From positions 1 to 33,354 of the forward strand of contig CAKZUQ010000033.1 in the NCBI GenBank assembly GCA_937923325.1: a stretch of 33,354 nucleotides of DNA, in the 5' to 3' direction. The notes below the pieces were generated by a model, which had not been told where the DNA came from, ran no database searches, and saw nothing but the letters and a program-made list of their open reading frames with translations. The position numbers were made by a program, and so were the translations under genes. How positions within the stretch are numbered: position 1 is the first letter of the stretch; every line of letters starts with the position of its first letter. Shown one piece after another: positions 15,910 through 23,775 of the stretch. The DNA is from an uncultured Bacteriovoracaceae bacterium (lineage in GTDB: Bacteria > Bdellovibrionota > Bacteriovoracia > Bacteriovoracales > Bacteriovoracaceae).

Positions 15910-15933
15910 GGATCAGTAAAGAACTACTGATCC
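15910..15933 (+). terminator. Hairpin between convergent protease genes
   Basis: A 9-bp perfect stem (GGATCAGTA with TACTGATCC) has a 6-nt loop. On the plus strand it is followed by TTAATTTT, a weak T-tract, so it is a plausible terminator for the operon ending at 15890. Confidence 0.5.
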
Positions 15934-15945
15934 TTAATTTTAAGT

Positions 15946-16713
15946 TTATTGATTCTCTTCCATTGTTTTAATGATCCAATCATATCCTCTAGATACTTTA
16001 GAATAAACTCCATATTTTAACTCTCTTGCACAACCAATTCCCCAGCTAACAACACCGATTAAAACTTGTTCTCCTTGATATCCTATTGTAGTCATTGGAC
16101 CACCTGAGTCTCCTTGACATGCATCTTTTCCACCTTCTTTTAGACCTGCTGCTATCATATTCTCAGTTATCATACCATTATAAGAATCTGGATCATTTGC
16201 AACATCGCTAGATACAATAGGAACCCATACTTTCCTAAGAAATCTTGACATACCTTCATCTTCAGAAGTTTTACCCCATCCATAAACAGTTGTTACAACT
16301 GTAGGGTCTTGGCGCCCACTTCTTTCAAAAGCTTCATCAGCTATTGCAATCGGTTCTATATTATATTTTTCAATATCTATTTCATTTTTTAATTTTATTA
16401 ATGCAAAGTCATTATTAATTGTACTGGGGTTATACTCAGGATGAACAAAAGATTTTTCTAATTCGATCTCTAGTTTTTTATGATTTGCATCCAATGAACC
16501 AGCTGTCATTCCATAGTTAAAAATAGACTCACAATGAGCTGCTGTTAAAATCCACTTTTTATCTATTATACTACCTGCACATCCCGCAGTAAATTTTACT
16601 ATAAACGAAGCCTCTTCAAACTTTTTTACAAGTGTTCCTCCAACAATTTTGTGTCCAGAATAAGAGTTTAAGGATAAGAGTAAAGTGATTAAAGAGATAT
16701 TCATTTTTAGCAT
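15946..16713 (-). CDS. Secreted trypsin-like serine protease (S1A)
   Basis: The 255-residue protein has all S1A landmarks: IVGG new N-terminus at I23, LTAAHC (H60), NNDFALIKL (D102) and ACQGDSGGP (S203). D197, six before the Ser, equals chymotrypsin D189, and SWGIGC plus GVYSKV keep the pocket open, so cleavage after Lys/Arg is predicted. The signal peptide (NISLITLLLSLNSYS) is followed by only a few residues (GHK) before IVGG. The propeptide is thus almost absent, and activation would need a single cut after K22. GGAGG lies 6 nt before ATG 16713. It is likely secreted to digest proteins, perhaps prey proteins. It lies convergent with the pseudoprotease. Confidence 0.93.
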   Translation of the reverse strand: MLKMNISLITLLLSLNSYSGHKIVGGTLVKKFEEASFIVKFTAGCAGSIIDKKWILTAAHCESIFNYGMTAGSLDANHKKLEIELEKSFVHPEYNPSTINNDFALIKLKNEIDIEKYNIEPIAIADEAFERSGRQDPTVVTTVYGWGKTSEDEGMSRFLRKVWVPIVSSDVANDPDSYNGMITENMIAAGLKEGGKDACQGDSGGPMTTIGYQGEQVLIGVVSWGIGCARELKYGVYSKVSRGYDWIIKTMEENQ

Positions 16714-16850
16714 AAGGCCCTCCGTGGCGTTGTGACTTGAAGTTATATTCTATAGATTTGATCTGTTTTAAAGTAGACTGAGCAATATATTCTTGTACGG
16801 ATATTTCCTGTTTTCAATAACTTAGGTATGTAGAAGTAAGTCTTTATTAT

Positions 16851-16898
16851 ATGGTGCGTTGCGCACAAGGTCTTTTTGATATAGTTTTTGTGTCATGA
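16851..16898 (+). CDS. Possible 15-codon upstream ORF coupled to the next gene
   Basis: ATG 16851 opens a 15-residue ORF (MVRCAQGLFDIVFVS) whose TGA overlaps the ATG of the next gene (ATGA at 16895-16898). A short hairpin, GTGCG/CGCAC at 16854-16866, lies inside it. The downstream gene has no Shine-Dalgarno, so coupled re-initiation is possible. The uORF itself also lacks a clear ribosome site. The rest of the 180-bp gap shows only AT-rich promoter-like sequence. Confidence 0.2.
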   Translation: MVRCAQGLFDIVFVS

Positions 16899-18013
16899 AG
16901 AGCCTAATCTTATTCTTAAGCCTTGTAACTGTAAGCACTTTTGCTTCAGAGCTAAGCTTTTATATTTCTAAATCTAAGAACTTAATTCTTAAATCAAATT
17001 CATGTGATGAGCTTATTGAAGAAAGAAATAACTTATGCACCTGGAAAGAGTCTTTAGATAAAACATTTGTAAGTGAATCAATCAGAACTTGTAATAAGTC
17101 TAAATATGGAGGGTACTATTTAAGTGTATCTTCTTGTTTACCGGATTTCATAAAAAAAAATCAATCTAAAAGCTTATCTAAAGATGGTGCAAATTGTTGG
17201 GGAACGGCAATGAGTTTTTATAATATTTCTAAGGTTCCTCGATTTGTATGGAGCCAAGAAATTCGCTATTGGCAGTCAAGTCCACTTTGCGAAAAAGTAA
17301 AATCAAAAGAAGAAATAAAAACTGGAGATATAATAAATATATATGGGCCTGAATACATATTTAATCGAAGTGAAGTTTCTAAAGGAAGCCAGTTTGAAGA
17401 TATTTTATATCCTAATAAAGCTTTAGAAACGAATATTAAGGAAGATTATTCTGGATATCATAACTTTTTACACTCTGAGATTTACATATCTAAAAACCTA
17501 AGTTTTGGTAAGGACTCCCCAAACCAATTAGACAAGTTCATATTCAAGTCGCAAAGCGAAGTATACGGTAGAGCGAAAGATATTGATTGCCAGGAAAATC
17601 AAAGCTTAGTTCCTAACTTAAGAGAGTACAAGAATAAACCAAGAGATATAAGAAATTCAAAATGTGGATATTTTTCAATCGCTTTTAGATGTCAGGATTT
17701 CGATAAATTTATTAAAGAGCAAAACTTGACTGACGACAATATTAGAGAACTCATAATAATTGAAGATCTTAAAAACATACAAACGCGACTTTTTAAGTTT
17801 CAAACCTTAAAAAAGTTTTCTTTGTTTAAATATGAAATTGAAAGACTCACTAACTTAGCTGATAAAGTTAGTGATAATGCTTTAAAAACTTTAGAAGACG
17901 AGCATTTAACAAAAGTTGATGAGATGATTTTAACAATGAAGTATTTTACAGCTTCTGGAATTAGAAAAACTCTTGAACAGACCTATCTAATTCCAGCAAC
18001 AGAACTACTATAA
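16895..18013 (+). CDS. Secreted protein with NlpC/P60-like Cys-His features
   Basis: I do not recognise this 372-residue protein by name. It has a signal peptide (MKSLILFLSLVTVSTFA) and about 12 cysteines, typical of an exported, disulfide-bonded protein. A possible papain-like catalytic set is present: C101 in GANCWGTAMSFYN, a GDIINI strand (G144-D145) like the GDLV motif of NlpC/P60 enzymes, and H193 in NFLHSEIYIS. Those families cut peptidoglycan peptides or amides. The match is by motif order only, so enzymatic activity is an inference. The C-terminal 110 residues form a charged helical region. No Shine-Dalgarno is visible before the ATG. Confidence 0.65.
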   Translation: MKSLILFLSLVTVSTFASELSFYISKSKNLILKSNSCDELIEERNNLCTWKESLDKTFVSESIRTCNKSKYGGYYLSVSSCLPDFIKKNQSKSLSKDGANCWGTAMSFYNISKVPRFVWSQEIRYWQSSPLCEKVKSKEEIKTGDIINIYGPEYIFNRSEVSKGSQFEDILYPNKALETNIKEDYSGYHNFLHSEIYISKNLSFGKDSPNQLDKFIFKSQSEVYGRAKDIDCQENQSLVPNLREYKNKPRDIRNSKCGYFSIAFRCQDFDKFIKEQNLTDDNIRELIIIEDLKNIQTRLFKFQTLKKFSLFKYEIERLTNLADKVSDNALKTLEDEHLTKVDEMILTMKYFTASGIRKTLEQTYLIPATELL

Positions 18014-18026
18014 AACTTATAAAAAG

Positions 18027-18434
18027 TTACTTACAGTTAAAAATCATTTGATATCTATAGCCTTGCCCTGCAACTTCATCAGCAACTCCACCACCAAGTC
18101 CAACAACTCCACCAGCATTAGACTCTTTTTTACCTCCAAGGGCCCAAATTGTACCCCCTAAAGATTTTGCAACTTGAGCAATCTTTTTCGTTGTATTGTA
18201 GTCTTTCTCTTTCATTGAACCTACGTAGTCCGTAGATTCCTTAACTATATAAGCTGTTTTATTTCTTTCTTTGCAAAAATGGTTTGCTTGATCAAGAGCA
18301 TTTCTGTATCCATCTTGTTTTGTGTCAACCTGAAAGCTAACAGTGTGATTACCACTTGCATTAGGTCTTACGTCTTGATGATGTGCACAGCTAGAAAGTA
18401 AAATGATTGAAGTCGCTATTAGTATTGTTTTCAT
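18027..18434 (-). CDS. Small lipoprotein, unknown function
   Basis: The 135-residue product has a lipoprotein signal with lipobox LSSC (Cys16), so it should be anchored to a membrane by lipid. The mature part is short, with a conserved-looking stretch ANHFCKERNKTAYIVKES that includes one Cys. It then has a Gly-rich segment (NAGGVVGLGGGVADEVAG) and a final RYQMIFNC. The Cys pair (in HFCKE and the C-terminal NCK) could form a disulfide, as in other small proteobacterial lipoproteins with a C-terminal F-x-C. Function unknown. AGGAG stands 10 nt before the ATG. It ends 13 bp from the convergent upstream gene. Confidence 0.75.
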   Translation of the reverse strand: MKTILIATSIILLSSCAHHQDVRPNASGNHTVSFQVDTKQDGYRNALDQANHFCKERNKTAYIVKESTDYVGSMKEKDYNTTKKIAQVAKSLGGTIWALGGKKESNAGGVVGLGGGVADEVAGQGYRYQMIFNCK

Positions 18435-18493
18435 ATGTTGTATTCTCCTAGGTTTATTTAAGATTTTAATGCCTAATTAGATCGAATATCAAG

Positions 18494-19270
18494 CTAATTA
18501 TGAGTCATAGACATTAAGTGTAGACCAGAGGGTTTTACTTTGGGACGAGTAGTTAAAATAGTCCCATTCTTTAAAGAATCCTCAAGCTCCGCTAAGCTAA
18601 TTTTGCCCTGCCCAATCTCGATAAGAGTACCCATTAAAAAACGAACCATATATTTTAAAAAGCCAGAAGATCGAATTTTAAAATAAAAAATATTCTCCTC
18701 AAAAGGAAGAAAACTAGTTTTTTCAATTGAGCATGCTTCTATTTGTCGAATAGTATTAAATACTCTTTGACCTGGTGGACAAAAGTTTGCAAAATTGTTT
18801 TTGCCGATAATCAGCTTGCAGGCTTTTTGCATAAGTTCTATATCTAGTGAGAGAGATATGTAATTAATAATATTTACAAGTGGAAGCTGTTCAACAGAGT
18901 TTAAAGAAAAGTAGTAGTGGTACTCTTTAAATTGAAGATCATCATTTAGATTAAAAGGTGAGTCCATATATTCAATACTTTTAAGCTTTATGTCATTTGG
19001 AAGCTTTGTATTTAAACCTTTTAAAAGATTATTTGGATCAATATACTTTGAAATAGAGATCTTAATAACTTGATGAGATGCATGGACACCTGAGTCAGTT
19101 CTGCTTGTTGCGATAACCTTTATGTCTTGATAGTTCATAATTTTTGAGAGTTCAAGCTGTAAATGATTTTGAATAGTATTTGGGTTATCAGTTTGAAATT
19201 GCCATCCACTATAATTAGTACCGATATAGGACAAAACGGCCTTGTACGTGAATATTGTCTTGTCTTGCAT
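18494..19270 (-). CDS. truA: tRNA pseudouridine(38-40) synthase
   Basis: TruA modifies uridines 38-40 in the anticodon arm of many tRNAs. The 258-residue length is normal. It shows YIGTNYSGWQFQ at the N-terminus, the catalytic motif SRTDSGVHA with its Asp at about residue 60, the FKEYHYYF segment, NFANFCPPGQR where many TruA proteins have a DF.SF motif, and FLKYMVRFLMGTLIEIGQGK at the C-terminus. An AAAGAG sequence lies before ATG 19270. It is divergent from tonB with a 113-bp gap. Identification is secure. Confidence 0.95.
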   Translation of the reverse strand: MQDKTIFTYKAVLSYIGTNYSGWQFQTDNPNTIQNHLQLELSKIMNYQDIKVIATSRTDSGVHASHQVIKISISKYIDPNNLLKGLNTKLPNDIKLKSIEYMDSPFNLNDDLQFKEYHYYFSLNSVEQLPLVNIINYISLSLDIELMQKACKLIIGKNNFANFCPPGQRVFNTIRQIEACSIEKTSFLPFEENIFYFKIRSSGFLKYMVRFLMGTLIEIGQGKISLAELEDSLKNGTILTTRPKVKPSGLHLMSMTHN

Positions 19271-19324
19271 TGATGCTCTTTAATGATGTTTAAAATTTTG
19301 TTTAATATACATAAGGCCCTTTAT

Positions 19325-19360
19325 GTGAAAATACCATCAAAATATATGGTGAAAATACCA
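19325..19360. repeat. Tandem 12-bp repeat, possible operator upstream of tonB
   Basis: GTGAAAATACCA occurs at 19325-19336 and again at 19349-19360, with a 24-bp period. The second copy sits in a dyad (TGGT-6 nt-ACCA). The pair lies between divergent truA and tonB and ends 23 bp before the tonB ATG, as expected for a regulator binding site. It does not resemble a Fur box. Confidence 0.45.
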
Positions 19361-19383
19361 ATAAACGATGTTATTGAAAGTTA

Positions 19384-19935
19384 ATGAAAAAAGAGTTTGC
19401 ATTAGGTTTTATCATTTCAATCATTTTACATGGACTATTAGTTTGTGAATTTAGTTCTAGTGATACTAAAGCAAATAATACATTCTCTAAAAATGAAGGC
19501 CTAGAGCAAACAAGGGTTTCTGTTCGTTCTATTAAAACGATACAGAGAAAACAACTGCAAAAAGCTAAAGGCTTACAAAAAGAAAAAAAGAAGCTAGTCA
19601 AACAAAAAGTAGACCAACAAGCAGGCTCAGCAAAGAACTCAAGTGGTAACAATAAGGTTTTGTCTAAATATTTGTCTTTAATAAGAAGCAAGATTCTTCA
19701 AAATAAATATAAAAGTAAGATTGCTAGAAAGTTAAATCAAACAGGGAGAGTTACAATTACCTTTAAAATTATAAATCGTAATAAAGTAAGTGATATCAGT
19801 ATCTTAACTCCTTCTCGTTCTAAACAGCTTAATTATTCAGCTTTAAAGACAATACAGAGACTTGAGTCTCTTCCAAACATACCAAAAGAGCTAAACCTAG
19901 ATATATTATCTGTCGAAGTTTCTATTGATTATTAA
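19384..19935 (+). CDS. tonB: TonB-family energy transducer
   Basis: TonB links the proton motive force, via ExbB/ExbD, to outer membrane receptors. The 183-residue protein has an N-terminal anchor with the ILHG motif typical of TonB (FIISIILHGLLVC). A linker of about 75 residues follows, then a C-terminal domain of about 90 residues (GRVTITFKIINRNKVSDISIL, then ALKTIQRLESLPNIPKEL). The linker is rich in Lys, Gln and Ser and has essentially no proline, unlike classical TonB linkers that span the periplasm with Pro repeats. It is immediately followed by a TonB-dependent receptor, which supports the call. No exbB or exbD is in the window. Confidence 0.85.
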   Translation: MKKEFALGFIISIILHGLLVCEFSSSDTKANNTFSKNEGLEQTRVSVRSIKTIQRKQLQKAKGLQKEKKKLVKQKVDQQAGSAKNSSGNNKVLSKYLSLIRSKILQNKYKSKIARKLNQTGRVTITFKIINRNKVSDISILTPSRSKQLNYSALKTIQRLESLPNIPKELNLDILSVEVSIDY

Positions 19936-20003
19936 GTAATTTTAACAATTTGACATAATTATTACATAAGTTTAGACCTCTTGTGTTAAATAACAGACTT
20001 AAT

Positions 20004-21926
20004 ATGAAAATAATTTTAGTTCTAATATTTACGCTGCACTGCTTTGCAAACGACATATATTATAAGCTTGATAATATAAAATATGAAGACTCAGAATCCA
20101 TTGAAGGTAGTGGTGAAAGCCTTGATCTTTTTGATATTCAAAGTGAGGATATTGAAAGTCTTAATAGTTCGAGTGGTTCGATTGATGACCTTTTAAAAAC
20201 AAGTCCACTGGCCACAACGGCCAGGGGACCTAGAAGTTCATCGGAATCACCTCAAGTCAGAGGTCTAGATAATAATAAGATCTTTGTGATGATAGACGGA
20301 GCAAGGCAAAGATTTCAGTCTGCCCATACTTCGATGATCGGCTTAGATACTGAAAACATTAAAGCAATTAATATTTATAAATCTTCTAGTGAAACAAACT
20401 ATTCTCAAAGTCTTGGAGGGGGAGTTAATTTTATAACTATTGACCCTGAAGATGTCTTAAGGAATAAGGATAGTGCTAGTGAATTTAAATTCAAGTTAAA
20501 CAGCGCTAATTCTGAAAAAGCAGTAAATGCAAAAAGTGCAATTCGAAAAAATAAACTCTCTTCAGTCGTAAGTGTTAGTTATGCTGATGCCAAAGATCTT
20601 GAACTAAATAACGGACAGAAGCTAGAAAACTCTAGCTATAGAGATTTCTCAGCCTTAGGGAAAATTAATTTTAAAAATTTTAGTTTGAAATTAGAGCATT
20701 TTAATAGAAATGATGATTCTCCAATTGATGGCTCTTTAAATCCTCCATCGACAAGTAAGTACAAAAGTCTTTTTTCTAAAAATAAGACTATGAGAAACAA
20801 TATATCTTTGAGTTATAAAAAGAAAAAAGATATTGATGTTAATGCTTATATAAACCAATATAAACAAATTAAAGAAAGGGAAAGTTTTACAGATACAAGA
20901 AACCTTCTAACTACAGGATTAAACTTAAATAAAAAAATCAATAAGCTCGATATTGGTCTGGATACTTTCTTTGACCGTTTAGATTCTGACAGAGATGGAA
21001 ACTCTATCTCATCTTACCCAAAAGCAAATTCAAATAACTCTAATCTTTATATTTCTCAGAATATTGATTTACTAAATCGAGTACAGTTAACTTTAAATGC
21101 TAAACAACACTTTTACAAAATGGATTCGAAAACAAAGAGTATAAATTCAAGTAGGTTAACTAAAGGTATTAAAACAAATTTTAAAATTAATAGTCATCTG
21201 AACTTAACAGCTTCTTTTTCAGAGGGGTTTAATTCTCCAAGAGTTAATGAGGTTTATGCTGAAGGTCTTCACTCAAACGGTGATGGTTTTTGGGTTCCAG
21301 ATAATTACTTTATTACAAATGAGTCATTAACAGAGGAGACTTCAAATCATTATGAACTTGGATTTAGCTTTTCAAAAGATTTATTTCAATCAAATGCTCT
21401 TTTAGATATTCAAGCAAACATTTATAAATCTGATCTTAAAAATTATATTTATCTCAATCGGCTTGATTTTGAAGGAACAACTCAATTCATAAATATTCCT
21501 AGTGCTGAATTATCTGGTGGCGAGATCAGTGCTAATTACATATATGATGCATATGACTTAAAATTCTCTTATTTATCTGTTAGAGGTCGAAATTTGACAA
21601 GAAATATATATCTTGAAGATTTACCTGCTGATAATTTTAACTTTCAATTTCGATATGATTGGGAGAAGTACTCAATAAGTCTTGGCTATTTAGGACACTA
21701 TTCTCTAGAGCAAGACCGCGTAAACCTTGATACCATTCAACGAACAGATCCTACGGGAGACTATTATATTCATAATCTCTTTATGAACAAAAGCTTTAAA
21801 GACTTTGATCTTGGACTAAGAGTTGATAACTTGTTTAATAAGGAATACAGAAGACACGCTTCTCATCTGTATGAGAGTGAAAGAGATATAAAGCTATCAA
21901 TTAAATATAGAGTAAATCAAATATAG
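20004..21926 (+). CDS. TonB-dependent outer membrane receptor, haem-receptor-like
   Basis: From ATG 20004 the protein has 640 residues with a signal peptide (MKIILVLIFTLHCFA). The plug domain shows SPQVRGLDNNKIFVMIDGARQRF and SLGGGVNFI. The rest is a 22-strand-type barrel ending NLFNKEYRRHAS...DIKLSIKYRV. The segment FNSPRVNEVYAEGLHSNGDG then TNESLTEETSNHYELGF corresponds in place to the FRAP and NPNL boxes of haem/haemoglobin receptors, with a His in between. That suggests haem, but both boxes are altered. The last residue is Ile rather than the usual Phe. A longer GTG start at 19983 would put polar residues before the signal. It lies 68 bp after tonB. Confidence 0.85.
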   Translation: MKIILVLIFTLHCFANDIYYKLDNIKYEDSESIEGSGESLDLFDIQSEDIESLNSSSGSIDDLLKTSPLATTARGPRSSSESPQVRGLDNNKIFVMIDGARQRFQSAHTSMIGLDTENIKAINIYKSSSETNYSQSLGGGVNFITIDPEDVLRNKDSASEFKFKLNSANSEKAVNAKSAIRKNKLSSVVSVSYADAKDLELNNGQKLENSSYRDFSALGKINFKNFSLKLEHFNRNDDSPIDGSLNPPSTSKYKSLFSKNKTMRNNISLSYKKKKDIDVNAYINQYKQIKERESFTDTRNLLTTGLNLNKKINKLDIGLDTFFDRLDSDRDGNSISSYPKANSNNSNLYISQNIDLLNRVQLTLNAKQHFYKMDSKTKSINSSRLTKGIKTNFKINSHLNLTASFSEGFNSPRVNEVYAEGLHSNGDGFWVPDNYFITNESLTEETSNHYELGFSFSKDLFQSNALLDIQANIYKSDLKNYIYLNRLDFEGTTQFINIPSAELSGGEISANYIYDAYDLKFSYLSVRGRNLTRNIYLEDLPADNFNFQFRYDWEKYSISLGYLGHYSLEQDRVNLDTIQRTDPTGDYYIHNLFMNKSFKDFDLGLRVDNLFNKEYRRHASHLYESERDIKLSIKYRVNQI

Positions 21927-21934
21927 GAGAAAAG

Positions 21935-22417
21935 ATGAAGATTTTAATGCTGATTATGTTAATTACGAGTTCGGCTTTTGCAAATATCCCTGAGGGGACC
22001 TACAAGGCGAGTAAAATTGAGTGTAAAACAGGACATCAAATGAAGCTTGGTGGAAAGTTTATGACTTATGACATCTTCTTGACGGTCACAAAAACAAATA
22101 TGAAAATGACAGCAGTTGCAAAATCTGGAAGCTGGGCGCCATTTAAGTTAAATTGTACTCAAGTTAATGAGGGTGACTTTACTTATACTCAGGAAGGAAA
22201 ATTAGAAGGAGAGCTATTAAATACTTCTGTTAAGTGTAATGCTAAAACTTGGACTGCTATTCTTAAGAAGAAACTTTTTGGAGTAGAGGAGTTTGGAGAG
22301 TTTAATTATTCTGTTGATGGAGATAACTTAACGATCTTCAAAAAAGAAAGCACAACAAGCTACTCATGTGATTCAGAAGGTGACTATCCAGTGTATTACT
22401 ACACAAAAGTAAAATAA
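21935..22417 (+). CDS. Small secreted protein of the TonB locus, unknown function
   Basis: The 160-residue product has a signal peptide (MKILMLIMLITSSAFA) and then alternating beta-strand-like segments (GTYKASKIECKTGHQ, YDIFLTVTKTNMKMTAVAK, FTYTQEGKLEGEL, GEFNYSVDGDNLTIFKK). The mature chain carries four cysteines, so disulfides are likely. The shape is lipocalin- or calycin-like in outline, but I recognise no family. AGGAG is well placed before the ATG, and it follows the receptor gene by 8 bp, so it is surely in the same operon. A periplasmic or surface partner of the receptor is a reasonable guess. Confidence 0.75.
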   Translation: MKILMLIMLITSSAFANIPEGTYKASKIECKTGHQMKLGGKFMTYDIFLTVTKTNMKMTAVAKSGSWAPFKLNCTQVNEGDFTYTQEGKLEGELLNTSVKCNAKTWTAILKKKLFGVEEFGEFNYSVDGDNLTIFKKESTTSYSCDSEGDYPVYYYTKVK

Positions 22418-22419
22418 AA

Positions 22420-22842
22420 CTACTTTAAATACTTTTTAACAGTATTTTCATTTGTATATGGTGTGCATCTTCCTGTTAAGGCATTTGCTACACCATCTTC
22501 ACTTATACTTCTTAAGAAAAATATTCTTTGTAGATTTTCTCTTACTTTATATAGTGGGTTTGGATACATAAGAGAATTAAATCTAAGCAAGGGCTTGCTA
22601 ACCTTTAGATGTTTGTGTGAAATATTACCCTTTAATACTTTATCCACTTTTAAGTTAAAACTTGGGAATAAACTTTTATCTTTATAGTTCTTCTTTGCTA
22701 AACTTCTTGCACTCGTAAAGTTTGTATTAAAGACTGTTGCTAAAACTATGAATGGAGTTTCTTCAATTACTTTTTCTACAGGTCTAACTAGACACTTTGA
22801 GTAGCTTAAGGATGAAATTAAGAGAAGAATAAATATTTTCAT
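22420..22842 (-). CDS. Small secreted protein, possibly TIMP/NTR-like
   Basis: The 140-residue product has a signal peptide (MKIFILLLISSLSYS), with the first Cys directly after it (SKCLVRP) and only one other Cys near the end (GRCTPY). The core TPFIVLATVFNT, then FNLKVDKVLKGN and LKVSKP, resembles bacterial members of the tissue-inhibitor/netrin (TIMP/NTR) OB-fold group, where an N-terminal Cys pairs with a later one. This is a weak resemblance and no activity is claimed. The ATG has no Shine-Dalgarno; TATAGT lies 6 nt upstream. It ends 2 bp from the convergent gene of the TonB locus. Confidence 0.6.
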   Translation of the reverse strand: MKIFILLLISSLSYSKCLVRPVEKVIEETPFIVLATVFNTNFTSARSLAKKNYKDKSLFPSFNLKVDKVLKGNISHKHLKVSKPLLRFNSLMYPNPLYKVRENLQRIFFLRSISEDGVANALTGRCTPYTNENTVKKYLK

Positions 22843-22944
22843 GTACTAACTATAGCACTAAGTGATGTATATTCTTTTTAATAATTTCTAAGTGCTTGAT
22901 ACTTTTAGATAGAAGAAAAAATATACCTCTTAAAAAGTTGGCAG

Positions 22945-23265
22945 TTATTTAAATATATCTAGAGATAGCTTTACTGGCTCTCCTAGCCACATAGCATGGA
23001 TAGTATGGTCCGCTAAGTCATCTCCACTTAGGGGATGTAAAAAAACTTTTAATGACTTTCTATTATTCATAAGCCAGGGAATCATCGTATTTAAATGCTC
23101 CCTTTTAAACAGAAGCTGACAACTCCACATCGGGTGTGGACCTACTAATCTTTCGTGAATAGTACCAATTTGAATGAAGTCAAATTGATCTGCTAAATAT
23201 ATAATTTCTTTGGCAGTGTTAAGAGTTTCTTCATCAAAATATATGTGTGCATGAAATTCGGTCAT
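22945..23265 (-). CDS. DOPA 4,5-dioxygenase-family protein
   Basis: The 106-residue protein matches this small ring-cleaving family along its whole length. It shows FHAHIYFDEETLNTA at the start, the IHERLVGPHPMWSCQLLF centre, and LHPLSGDDLADHTIHAMWLGEP at the end. The conserved histidines (in FHAHIY, GPHP, LHP, DHTIHAMWLG) are the likely metal and substrate contacts. Plant and fungal members open DOPA to betalamic acid or muscaflavin precursors. In bacteria the substrate is generally unknown. No signal peptide. There is no Shine-Dalgarno, and TAATAT sits 6 nt before the ATG. It lies 101 bp downstream of the DoxX-like gene with a hairpin in between. Confidence 0.88.
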   Translation of the reverse strand: MTEFHAHIYFDEETLNTAKEIIYLADQFDFIQIGTIHERLVGPHPMWSCQLLFKREHLNTMIPWLMNNRKSLKVFLHPLSGDDLADHTIHAMWLGEPVKLSLDIFK

Positions 23266-23330
23266 ATGAAAATATTAATTCTTTTTGTCGAGAATGGCCA
23301 TCGTCTTGAGTTCGGTGATTAATTAGATAA

Positions 23331-23360
23331 ATGGCCCTAGGTTATCAAACTTAAGGCCAT
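23331..23360 (-). terminator. Possible terminator of the redox operon
   Basis: ATGGCC/GGCCAT (23331-23336 with 23355-23360) with a further short inner pairing starts 6 nt past the stop of the DoxX-like gene on the minus strand. TTTATCTAATT follows. The loop is long, so this is tentative. Confidence 0.35.
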
Positions 23361-23366
23361 ACATAT

Positions 23367-23762
23367 TTATTTAATATTTAAAATTGTATCGTACTCTCTA
23401 TTCTTATAAAGAACCCAGATAGCAGCAAGCATAGGCCATGCAGCAAAGAAAAGTAAATTCTTAGGACCCCATGGATCTAAGTACATTTGCCAAGTACTTA
23501 AAGTAGATATGGCGTGCATTATTAAGACTACTCCATAGCTAAACTTCTTTTTAATTCCTAAAGTAAACATAATCAATATTATAAGTTGGGCAACTCCAAT
23601 AATGTAGGATAAATTAAGCTCAAGGCCTTCAATTAAATAATATCTATTATAAACTCCTGCTGTATGAGCAGGGTTTACAAATTTATCTAAATTCCACATA
23701 CCTAAAACAACTAGCACGCCTAGCTTTAGAATAAAAAGTGATTTTTTAAATGATTCTTCCAT
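23367..23762 (-). CDS. DoxX-like membrane protein
   Basis: The 131-residue protein has four predicted membrane helices: about 8-25, 50-68, 73-92 and 100-117. It has short loops, DKFVNPAHTAGVY after the first helix and DPWGPKNLLFF before the last, typical of DoxX/DoxD-like four-helix proteins. These often accompany thiol or quinone redox enzymes, and here it follows a peroxiredoxin-like gene by 13 bp and a TetR gene. Its substrate is not known. No clear Shine-Dalgarno precedes the ATG, so translation may depend on the upstream gene. Confidence 0.75.
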   Translation of the reverse strand: MEESFKKSLFILKLGVLVVLGMWNLDKFVNPAHTAGVYNRYYLIEGLELNLSYIIGVAQLIILIMFTLGIKKKFSYGVVLIMHAISTLSTWQMYLDPWGPKNLLFFAAWPMLAAIWVLYKNREYDTILNIK

Positions 23763-23775
23763 ATATAATGTAGTC

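Noticed and set aside
18474..18500. Inverted repeat TAATTAG/CTAATTA near the truA stop
   Set aside because: The stem is all A/T except one pair, there is no T-run, and CTAATTAG-like words are common in this composition.
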